Shown here in pieces: positions 44,411 to 54,216 of a stretch of 64,000 nucleotides of DNA. The position numbers were made by a program, and so were the translations under genes. Position 1 is the stretch's first letter; each line of letters starts with the position of its first letter. The stretch is from Cryptolaemus montrouzieri (lineage: Eukaryota; Arthropoda; Insecta; Coleoptera; Coccinellidae). Location: assembly GCA_013387265.2 (NCBI GenBank), contig JABFTP020000165.1, positions 63,241,954-63,305,953 on the forward strand, written 5' to 3'. The notes below the pieces were generated by a model. The model was not told the DNA's origin, did no database searches, and saw nothing but the letters and a program-made list of their open reading frames with translations.

Positions 44411-45595
44411 CAATTAGAACAAATTCGTGTGATTAATTAGGTTAATAATAAAAAAACTTGTCATGGGTTTTGTTGGCAGATGATGCTCAGAATTATCATA
44501 ATGGGGAATATGAAAATCCACATTGTATCAAGGAGGAAAAATTATGTATGTTATCAGTAAAATTATCTAGATTTTTCATCGCATGTCTCCCCGAATTTAT
44601 TGGCAAACGTCAATATCAGGATTAGGGGAATGATTTTTCATCATTGATTTCTGACTTTAAGCTATCGAAATAAATGAGATTCGAGACCTGCCAGTTTGAA
44701 ATCCAACTTTGCGTCGAAAATGTTGAAACATGTTAATTGTGGACAATGTAAAATTAAATTAATGCCGCAAAAAATCATTAGGTTAGACGCACAAAAACTT
44801 TCTGAATGACCTTCATAAATAATGGTCAATAAAATATCTCGAAAAAAAGCGACCCACCGTTAACAAAATTCCTGCATCCATTTTCTCACTCATTCTTGAA
44901 CTCGCTCACGTCAAAGAAGATAAAATATGATTTCCACTAGAGCAGCTTGAAGCTGTATCAGGTCTTAAAACTGGCGTTATGTTCACGTTGTGAACACGGT
45001 GAATCGATTAGAGACTCTGCTCGAAGATTATGTGGCGACCATCTCCTCTTCCTGTTGCGGTTATTTATCGACGAAGGTGTCAACACGGCACTATTAGACT
45101 GACAGTTCAGTTTCTTGTTCTCGCAGAGGTTGGAACGACGTCATTTGGAGTCGTCGACCGACCTGGACGCGATAGTCCGAGAAGGTCTGGACGGTGACGT
45201 TGATTAATTGAGATTTTGAAGACGGCGACTAGAAAGAAGCGTCCTCTATCCATCATATTAAGGAACTGGAGGCGATAATCTGGAGTCACGTTGCTGAAAT
45301 ATTGAATTGGAAGTAGTAATGATAGATTGCGGGAGTTCATTTAAGGGAAGACGCAGAATTTTTTCAAAAACTCTGATGGCGTTCCATCTTACTGAAAATT
45401 CTCACCTGCTGGCCGATGACGTTCAGCTTCTTCAAGGCATTTGTTAGTCAACTACTTTTGGTAGATTTGATCCCTAACTTAAACATTCTGCGGTTGTAAT
45501 CCGAGTAATCCCTAGAATTACGTTAACCAATAGAAAATGTATTCATCTAAAGAAGAAATTTTGAAGAAACGAGATTTAAGATTTATACAGGGTGT
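44411..45595. other. No firm gene; CpG-rich tract at 44980-45320
   Basis: The minus strand has a 77-codon frame (45107-45340) containing SNVTPDYRLQFLNMMDRGRF. Base composition is clearly less AT-rich than the surroundings. It may be part of an unrecognised retroelement or an untranslated exon. There is no catalytic motif. Confidence 0.3.
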
Positions 45596-46128
45596 CTTCC
45601 GAGCTCTATGACAAACAAAGAGTTGATTTCTGAAGCAATTATAAGAAAAAATAGTGTGAACAATAAGAGCCTAATTTTTTTGAATTCGGAGATATTCTGC
45701 TTCAAAAATTCGATCCTCAAGTTCTGAAATTATAATTTTCAACATATGAGACTGATTCTGCGAATGTTGAGGTAGTTTTGATAGATAGATGTGAGAATAT
45801 CTCTTTCGATAGAAAATCATCATTTTGAAACATTGAATTTCTCGAACTTAAAATGTGTTCCTGCAATGATGAAGAATCTAATTACTTGGCTACCACGGTA
45901 ACCAGATCTCAACTCGCTAGAATTCTATGGATGGGAATACATGAAAAAACTCGTCATCGGTGTATAGATACAATTTTCTACCAGTTACAAGAACGGATCA
46001 ATGATACCGCCAATAGAATTAGAAATTACAATGTCCATCATATTGTTTTGAAGACCATGCTGGTTCCGCTAATTGCTCTTTGAATTTCTTCATTAACCAC
46101 CTTCCATAGAGCGTACGGACACCCTGTA
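45596..46128. mobile_element. Deleted mariner-like element with CAGGGTGTC ends
   Basis: Left end TACAGGGTGTCTTCCGAGCT and inverted right end AGCGTACGGACACCCTGTA. The interior at 45890-46080 keeps a transposase tail in shifted frames: PDLNSLEFYGWEYMKKLV, then QERINDTANRIRNYNVHHIV. It is a 533-bp deletion derivative of an element related to, but different from, the pair at 23.5 and 38.1 kb. Confidence 0.78.
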
Positions 46129-47538
46129 TTTCCAATTTCCAAACGGTTATGTATTCTGTTTAGAGTGATTAATGCGCATTTTGTAATTTGAAAAATTTTC
46201 ATTTATCCCCTCGGTTATAGTTTGCATACGTCATCCATTTTTTAACTAAACTGCGGCCAAATTTCGCGGTAGCGACCGAATTAATCGTCCGAACATTACT
46301 TCATACATTACGGTTCTTTCGACGCAATGTGACACATCCGAATGAATGATAAATTGAAATTTCACGTGGATAACCTGGTTTCAGAATGGAGGTGAAAACC
46401 CTTCATCAAAGTCTGAATCGGACGGGAGAATCATTTGTTTCGAACTATATTAAACAAGTGAAATTATTATACTTGACTGACAAATTCAGCGTCGAAGCGA
46501 GAAATAACCCCAAAGTTTGTCAGGATTAATTGAAACTTTACGAAGAAGTGGAGTTTCTACTATGAGACGTTTGGACTTACGCCGTCGAATGTAGAGGTAA
46601 GTTTCGAATCGAGTTAAACGTTTTTTCTGTAGCTTTGAAATGAAACTAGTGTTCGTGGAGTTGACGGAATAAACTATGAAGAGATAATTATTCGAAAACG
46701 TGAGAGTCATCAATTAATAAACGGCAGGGGAAAGGAGTCTTGAAGCAAGCATATATCCAACTCGACTAGGACGAGGAGAAGACTATCATATATACACACA
46801 TCGCCAAAACTTTGACACTTTCCAGATAAGTCTGAATACGAAAACAAATGGAAAAATTTTTGAAAAGGTTTCATTGCTCACTTCATTAGGAGATGGAATT
46901 CAATGTGTTTGAGGGTACTGAAGTTTGAAGTACAGTTGTACAGTTATTCGAGTTGAGTTGTGAGTTATGAAATGAAAAATAATATTTCAACATATAGATG
47001 GAACCACTAACAATACAAGCATGAAAATGAGTAGAGACAATAAATTGGGAAATATTAACAAGAAAGTTAGATGTAAATGGTATAAACAGAAAATAATTTT
47101 TGTAGATATCATTGGGTAAGTGGCAAGTACACACGTCTGATTAATAATAGTTATGGTTGAGGAAGATACCTGGATCACTGACTCTAAAAGAAAGAGGTCC
47201 AGTAAAAGGGACTTAAAAATAACCTATAATTCTCAACTTTAAAATATATTTGTGGCAGAATTGTTCCTATAGTTGGCATGAAAAGTTGAGCTTTTCAGGA
47301 AATTCAGTGTGTTCTTGTGTGCGTTATTTTGGTTAGCACATAAGGTACTAATTATGAGTTACTCCTATTTATAACACATTCTTCTGTATTTCAAAAAAAT
47401 TTTTCAAAGCTGTTGAATGAATTGATTCGAAATTGAAGGTTTCTTTTTTATATAGCGAACGAGCTTCAATAGAACAGCTACTTTCAATTCAAAAATCTCA
47501 CATATTCTGTATAAAATTCAACAGCTCATTATGATTGA
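46129..47538. other. No gene seen
   Basis: AT-rich unique-looking sequence. Several short minus-strand frames at 46486-47178 overlap each other and show no motif. Confidence 0.4.
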
Positions 47539-47805
47539 ATGATTGACATTAGAACTCCAATACTGCAAATGAAGACAAGAGGATCTGAGCAAATTCTGGA
47601 GGACATTCATCGATGGAAACTCTTGAATAGAATTTTAGAAACCAAACTGAGAGAAATAATTGAAAACCAACGCAAAAAACACACACTTCAGATAAGGAAA
47701 ACGTATTTGGGATATTATTTTCACCATCAATCTGCTTATTGAGAAGAACAGACTGAAGGACAATAAAGTATTCATGGTTTCCTGTCTTCTGAAGAAGACT
47801 GAATA
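47539..47805 (+). pseudogene. Possible LINE reverse transcriptase remnant
   Basis: The reading is LLNRILETKLREIIENQ, then in a shifted frame IEKNRLKDNKVFMVSCLLKK. In RTE/Jockey RTs the order ILE.RL...IE.Q...FR..RST...I..L...IEK...K.K.VFM.F.DL.KAFD is expected, and the beginning and end of this are visible. The catalytic Asp is lost (SCLLKK for VDLEK). It is weakly supported. Confidence 0.35.
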
Positions 47806-48281
47806 CTGAGAAGAGAATCTAAAGAAAGGAGGAGTAAATTATGAACTGAGAAGAAGTGTAAAAAGCCTTTAGAATGGGCAAATGAGAAGGATTCAACAAC
47901 ACCAATTATGAGATCAGAAAATGCATGAAAAATAGGGTGAGAAGAGCCCTGTTAGCAACATTCAGGAGTGATTGGCAAAATGTACCAGCTAAAAATTGAG
48001 TTGACATAGTTCCAATCGGCAGAAAAGAGGACCAAACAGAGATATAATTGGAAAACAACACGAGAAACACACTTGTCAGTGTTCACTTGTTAAATATTAA
48101 ACACTTTAACATAACTTAATCCTTTGCAATCATAATTGAGTCATTATCGCGAGTAAATTTTTGACAGATCGGTTCGGAGCGTAGTCCGGATGTAGCGATG
48201 TGGCCGTATCGGGTGCTGGGCTCGTTCGGCCGAACCGGAACCGGTAAGCGGAACCCATCAATAGTCGTTTGATGTATTTAC
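47806..48281. other. No gene seen; CpG-richer from 48150
   Basis: Positions 48150-48260 are CpG-rich on a background of AT-rich sequence and adjoin the candidate exon at 48282. No separate feature is called. Confidence 0.3.
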
Positions 48282-48434
48282 TGCAGTCGATTGTCAGGGA
48301 CAAAATGTGAGCCCTCTTCATATTGGGGTAGTATCGTTTGCGGATATATATTTTGGTGTTGATTCCTCTTGATGCCGTACGTACCGAAAGCGGAAGGGGA
48401 TATTCCATATCCGAAGAACGGATAACGAACAGGT
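48282..48434 (-). CDS. Candidate internal exon of a host gene, Tyr/Pro/Gly-rich
   Basis: On the minus strand a pyrimidine-rich acceptor (TTTCGTTTCAATCCAG) is followed by 153 bp that are open in one frame and then a donor CTGCA-GTAAATAC. The peptide reads PVRYPFFGYGISPSAFGTYG, then IKRNQHQNIYPQTILPQYEE and GSHFVPDNRLQ. The codon third positions are mixed rather than A/T only, and the tract is richer in CpG than its flanks. The composition suggests a secreted or low-complexity segment. I do not recognise a family. A second frame is also open, so the evidence is moderate at best. Entry phase is 2 and exit phase 2. Confidence 0.35.
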
Positions 48435-49547
48435 CTGGATTGAAACGAAATGGAAAATGATACTAGAAAGTCACAATTTGACCTGAAATATTCAAAGTCA
48501 ATCGCCAACCACCAGCTGTACTTTTACTGTTGTCTGTAAAACTGGCTATAGAACTATAAGAATACAGAATGTTTCAGTTATGTAGAAGATTCATTAACGA
48601 AGAGCTAGATCCCTTTAGAAATATAAGGGTTACGATAGAAACGTGAAACTTGAAAACTTCAACACTCTGTATCTCGATAATACAGGAGTTTTGGGCATTT
48701 TTTCCGTCCTTTTTATATGGATTCTCCTGTAGACTTTGATGACTGCATTATTAAAATACGGTAAAGCATGAATTATCTCGAAAATTTCGTGACAATTATT
48801 TTTTTACTCAGTAAGATGAGCATATGATGATAATGAGAAATTGAACTATGTCTTATATTATCGATTATCTATTATGTATTAAAGGCGGAACCATTTAACA
48901 ATTTGAGAAAAGGATAATCATTTCGTTGTATTATTGATTCTGCGATATTATCCTAGCAGTCAAACGAAAAGGATTCAAAAGAACATCACTTACATAATTT
49001 GCTCTCTGAAATTATTTTCTTGAAGAGGGAAATATAGAGTGTAGTAGAAAATTGCGTCGGAGTGTGCACCGATGGTGCTCTGGCTTCTAGCGAGACGAGT
49101 TCTCATCTGAATATTACGGAAATGTCGACGGCATATTTTCTGTACTCTTTTCTGCGTTACTACTCTAATATGGGGTAGAATGGTAATTTATCACGGAAAG
49201 AAAATTACATTATAGTTATCAATTGAGTGAAAAAATATATTATATTATATATTATATTAATTTTCTGAAGAAACTGTAGGTTTTGATGAAATTGCGAATA
49301 ATACAAATAAAATTCTTCTTGTGCTAATGAAGTGAAAAAACTGTCATTCGTATTTAAAGAAAAGCTTTTTACAAGTGATTTTCGAGCACTCTGTATAAGG
49401 AAATAGCATTGTAAAGTATGTTGCCTCAACAACAACACTTCACTCATTAAACTAAACTAAAACGTTATAATCGTACTCAAATTTGAGTCAATTCATTTGG
49501 GCAAAGAGGAATGCTCCCAAAATTCTCTTAGAGAAAGTCATAGCCAT
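48435..49547. other. No firm gene; possible hAT-type trace at 49050-49100
   Basis: The plus strand at 49051-49098 reads VENCVGVCTDGALA. The NCVGVCTDGA wording is a signature of hAT-like domesticated or transposon proteins (first catalytic Asp region). No flanking homology was found, so this is only a trace. A run of ATATT repeats lies at 49230-49260. Confidence 0.3.
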
Positions 49548-50235
49548 CGGGGCTCTCTCGGTCAAACAGAGAGGGAATTGTTTTGTTGAGTTTGAATATT
49601 GAAGGGATTTTGTGAGATTATACTTCAAAATTGGCATGCAAGAACAAGGAAGTGATTATGTTCAAGGAGACTCACATTGCGACAGGCGAACATCTCCGCG
49701 AAAAAGGAAATATCGCAAGTTATGTACTTTTTGATTATCTTCTTAGTCCTTTTTATGATCTTGCTTGCTAAGTAAAATCTTTTCTTGAATTCGGGTGTGT
49801 TTAGGCGTATAAAAGTCCGGTATGATTGTTGAAATATTGTTCAGCTGGTTTTCTGTTTCTATTCTTACAGATTCCTGTCCCAAACCCCCTTCCTTTCACC
49901 TTTGTCTTCGTCTGGAAATCATGGGGTGCAAGATGAGAATTGAAGCTGCTAAGCAGAAAAATATTTGGTACGCTTTATTTACACACGACACTAACACAAC
50001 ACCAACAGACAAGCTATTGCTAGTGCAATAGCGACAGGAAAACGATTTTTTCCACGGGTTTTTTTTTCACTCGTTTATTGAATCATACGCAAAATAGTAT
50101 GGTTCCCCTGTTACATTTTTCTGAGCTCACACCTGTGTTTTTTGTTCTGACGCACACCAAAATTATAGATATAAGTATTTATTGTAAATACAATTATTCG
50201 AATTTTTGTAAATCCTCTGTTTTTCAAAAGAATTT
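49548..50235 (+). repeat. Unclassified repeat family D, copy 4
   Basis: It begins GGGGCTCTCTCGGTCAAACA and ends CTGTTTTTCAAAAGAATTTA with a short TATATATA. It aligns along its whole length with 7030-7690 in reverse. The conserved right part (TTTGTAAATCCTCTGTTTTT) precedes the TA tail in both. The coding reading CPKPPSFHLCLRLE is shared only with copy 3. Confidence 0.7.
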
Positions 50236-50559
50236 ATATATATAGCTCACTAAGGTTTAATTTTATATAGGACCAATATCAACACAAGATACTTGAAAGA
50301 GGACATCCCTTAATGAATAAAATTAAAAGATACACTTGGAACTCGTGTTCCACAGCACACTTGTGTATATTTTTCGAGAAAATCCTATATCCTTGCAAGA
50401 TTAAAGGAGGTTCTACAGCAGAAACTTTTATATTCCTGGGGACTTTAATTTTATGATAAAAGAAAAACCTTCGGGGATCGCCAGTGATAATACACCTCCT
50501 ATTCCAGAAGTAAATGATGTTTTTGAAACAATTAGTATTCATTTTGATAGAAATCTTTT
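50236..50559. other. No gene seen
   Basis: A short gap between the repeat copy and the mariner gene. An 87-codon minus-strand frame here has no motif. Confidence 0.4.
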
Positions 50560-51712
50560 TTAATCAATGTATTTGCCTTCTGCATTGATACACAAATTTT
50601 CACGCACCGACAGGTTGTCAAACGCTTTCTCTATCCCTTTTTCTGAAATGGTCTTTAGCGCGTCGGTCATCGCACTTTCAATGGTATCGATCGAATCGTG
50701 CCGCTTTACTTTCATCGTTAAATGCAGCTAAGGAAACAGATAGTATTCGCACGGAGCCAGATCAGGTGAATAAGGTTATTGTTACAAGGCAATTATGTGA
50801 TTTTTGATCGAAAATTCAGTTACAAATCTGGCATTAGCGTGTAAAAGAGTCCAGGAGATTTTTCTCGATATTCTGACAAATTATTGCCAGTTCACTTCAA
50901 GACGCCCAAATAAATGTCTCCTGTGACTGTTTGGCCGTATGAAACAAACTCTTTGTGGATAATTCCTTTACAATTGTAAAAACAATTCAGCATAACCTTC
51001 ACTTTTGACTTCTCAAAGAGATTACATTTGGGTTTTCCTTCATCTAATGCTTTTCGTTCAGAACTTTGCCGCTTTATTGCGGGCTCATACTAAAAACACC
51101 ACTTCTCGTCACCAGTCACAATCGTTTTCAAGAAGTTTGGGCCTCCGAGCACTTTGATGATGTATTTGCTTCACGAAATTCGATTGAATTTTTGTTTGTA
51201 GGTATATCTAGCGGTATATTCCCTTTCAGGATAAATCGAGAGAATCAACTCATTTGTTTTATTTTTGAATCTTTTAATCTTTTCATTGTTCGTTCGTTTT
51301 CAGTTGGCTGTGACTTCAATTTTTCATTTTAGTGAGCCGTTATACGAGGGTTAGGCTGCTTACTTTGAAATTCTACAAAACTTCAGGAGTAGGAGATGTC
51401 AATATTATATCATTGAAAACTCTTGGAGCTTGTGCAGTAAAACCTTGAATTGACCTTTGTAAGGTCCATCACTTGTTATAGAGATGGCTGATTCCGTTTC
51501 AATAAATTTTACTGATGATTCTCTATTATTTTTGATCAATGATTTAATAATCCAGTTTTGGGACGACCTGATCTTTCGTTATCATTCAGTCTTTCTACCC
51601 GATTCGAATCACAATCATTACCACATGCAGTTTGTAACATTTGGTGCGTTTCGGTAAAAGATTTACGAAGTTTAACACAAAACTCAATTACAGGTCTTTC
51701 TTTAAAACTCAT
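50560..51712 (-). pseudogene. Mariner (D,D34D) transposase pseudogene, minus strand
   Basis: The minus strand starts MSFKERPVIEFCVKLRKSFT with ETHQMLQTACG, LNDNERSGRPKT, then after shifts IVTGDEKWCF (first Asp), RKALDEGKPKCNLF, KVMLNCFYNCKGIIHKEFVS, QTVTGDIYLGVL, LHANARFV where HDNAPAH is expected (second Asp changed to Ala), then PYSPDLAPCEYYLFP (third Asp), a C-terminal DNLSVRENLCINAEGKYID and stop. The coding length of about 1150 bp is that of a full gene, but stops and shifts occur throughout. It belongs to a mariner lineage other than the 14.3 kb copy. Confidence 0.9.
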
Positions 51713-52599
51713 TTTCCGACCGATGTACCAAACGCACTAACAAAAATAATGCAATAACTCAGGTTATTTTCATACAAATGTCATGAAATTTTTAACAGCT
51801 GTGAATGAAGTACCAAGTTATCGACGGGTACAATATTACAAAAAATGGCACCAGTAGTATTGTCTTTTAAAACAGTTCAGTTACTTTTGGAATGGGGGCT
51901 GTATCACCCTAAATTTCACAGCAAATTATACGGATTTCATAGATTGATACGATATTAATTGTTTATATAAAATCTTGAAATACAAAAATAAGAAAGATCT
52001 AGAATTAATTTTCTTATCTCAACTGCACGTAGATTGTTATTCGGGAATATTCAATCAGATCATAGAAGCAACAAAGCGAAAAATTCGAAATTCGTGTCTT
52101 CGAAAAATAAGTTCGTCTTATTTCCGAATTTTCAGCAACAAAATTGCCAGAGAGAAAAATCAATTCGTGTCCTTGCAGAATATTATCACGCCATAAAATC
52201 CAATTTCATCACTCGAAATTCGAACAATAAGCTGCGATGCGATTTTTCTCACAGGATCGTTCAGGTTTTTTTCCGGACAAATATAGGCATGAATTCCACT
52301 CACGTTTCTCTAAAGCGAAGGGATAATAAAATGGCAGACAATTTTCAGTGTTATAATGTTTCATTTATTCTGAGATAACAATGTGTGACGATAAATCGAA
52401 TGTGGGTGACGACCACTGGTAGCGAATGCCTATATACGTGGTCGGTTCGAGAAGTTTTTTGTTTTTTACACAAATTTGATATGAATTCTGTGATCCATTT
52501 GCTGTTAGCATCAGTGAAGGATGTACGTTCCATCAAAAGAGTACCAGAAATTGGTTAATGACACAAAATATTTATTCTTCATTCTAATTTAATTTTTTT
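51713..52599. other. No firm gene
   Basis: Two overlapping plus frames at 51975-52378 have no motif. Positions 52535-52575 (GTACCAGAAATTGGTTAATG, then ACACAAAATATTTATT) recur at 61625-61665 and more distantly at 33825, so a dispersed repeat end is present. Confidence 0.35.
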
Positions 52600-52614
52600 T
52601 GAAAGAATACATTT

Positions 52615-52990
52615 ACATATTTTGAATGAAATAAAACAATGGTATTTAGATTTTCACTATATTATTACAACATGACCGGTTTTACCACACTGTGGTTTCA
52701 TCAGATAGATACAAACTAATAAACAGAGTTATTTCTTATATAATATTTTTATTTCCTACTAATTATTACATTAGATGCAAGTACAAAGGGTATGGTGGAA
52801 AACCCATCGAAGTTGCTTACTTTGTGAATTGGGAAAGATTGAGTAAAGGAGAAGGATTCAGATCTAATTGACTATTAAGTAACCTACCTGAATTCTTTTC
52901 CTTGTTAATCTCTAAAATTTCCCATAGATTGAGTTTTTGTCTATTATTTTCATTGTGTAAAATTTTGAAATTATCAAGTTTCAATTACCA
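52615..52990 (-). pseudogene. Penelope-like element family E, 3' end
   Basis: On the minus strand the tail of the endonuclease frame reads NFKILHNENN, LNLWEILEINKEKNSGRLLN, SQLDLNPSPLLNL, comparable with LWETLEINKYKHSGRLINEQ, then VDLSPSPLLNLF, of family A. The terminus follows with a CTGATGA hammerhead-like core at 52679-52704. Only the last 50 or so codons remain. Confidence 0.8.
52679..52704 (-). ncRNA. Hammerhead-like ribozyme core, PLE family E
   Basis: On the minus strand CTGATGA, one base, ACCAC-AGT-GTGGT hairpin, AAAACCGGTCATG. The first strand is the exact hammerhead consensus. GAAA has become AAAA. Confidence 0.45.
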
Positions 52991-52999
52991 TTTCCTTCA

Positions 53000-54216
53000 A
53001 TTTATCGATGTTGAAGATGTTCGTGGCTGAACAGAGAGACGAAACTCTTGCATCACATCTCGGCCGTTCTTGAGAGCACTGTACTCATATATACGTGTTT
53101 TTGATAAAGTCGATTCACCCTTCTGTAATTTTTTCAGCGAGTGGGCACGCGAAATTCTATTCACAATACAAAGTTGGCGACCAATTCTTCATTCGATATT
53201 TTTGTCCATTGTAAAAATAGCAGAACACACTTATGGAAACTGAAAAAATCGAGCACTGTAAACAAAGTAAATGGCGAATCACGTTCAAAATCCACGTTAA
53301 TATAAAAAACAGTTGTACCAACTGAACAACAACCATTCCAAGCAGATTTTCTAAATAATAAATTCCTGGTACTTCTTTCACAGAATGTAAGCGCCTATAT
53401 AACATCACGAACAAAATTGAAACTCGAATATACCTTGCCAGTGCAAGAAAATTCCTTATACTTTTTGAATAGTCCTCGTAAAACTGTCGCAAACGAAATA
53501 AAACGATTTTTATAAATTTCCATTCATTAAATACATAACGTGAATAAAATATGCAGGTATTTCAAATTTTCGATATATAAACTAATCGTATCATCGTGAG
53601 CCACCACTGGAATAGACAAGTGGAGCAGTGGGTGGAAAGGCGATTGCGGTCGAAATTATTGTGAGCGCCACGAGGATGTTTCGACAGCGTTTTGATTTCT
53701 TACCTAGGCGGCAATACCTTACCACCATGAAAATCGGGAACTTTGGTTTATGGCATTTCCCTCGCCATTTATCGTACCGCTGATACCCGCGTATGTCGTG
53801 CTCTTTATTCAATGGCCGTAGATAGTATCCTCACACGTCGCAAAGCGGCCAAGATGATGGATGTGGCGGACGTCCTCCGAGAAGGATCAAATACAGAAAC
53901 TGTTCACTTATTCTGAAATTTGTGGCGGAAAACATATGGCAGTCTGAATTAAATGGGATTGCATAATGGAAGATGCATCAGAGAGAAAAATATTAATATC
54001 TCTTGTCGGAGAATAATAACTTAAAAATATCTCAATCGGAATTGTGTATCCATTATTTTGACTCTCGTATCGGTTAATATACGAGATAATAGAAATGAAG
54101 TGAATATTGAATTTATTCTCTTTTATTTATCATTAGACATTACATGTATGATGACACAGACAATCTCAAAAGACTGGTGCAAGTAATCGAAACCGAATCA
54201 ATCTATGTCTGTCTAT
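53000..54216. other. Repeat piece and CpG-rich tract
   Basis: 53085-53290 is a copy of the repeat at 1295-1395 and 26600-26715. 53590-53900 is CpG-rich, with two donor-like GGTAAG sequences on the minus strand near 53700-53730. I see no exon that I can defend. Confidence 0.35.

Noticed and set aside
49051..49098. NCVGVCTDGA motif of hAT-type transposases
   Set aside because: Only about 14 residues match and nothing around them does; possible trace but not called as a gene.
51066..51332. 88-codon plus frame
   Set aside because: Antisense to the mariner gene at 50560-51712.
53591..53812. 73-codon minus frame with a hydrophobic stretch and donor-like sequences
   Set aside because: Considered as an exon of the Ig gene, but the acceptor is poor and the peptide has no Ig or membrane-anchor signature.
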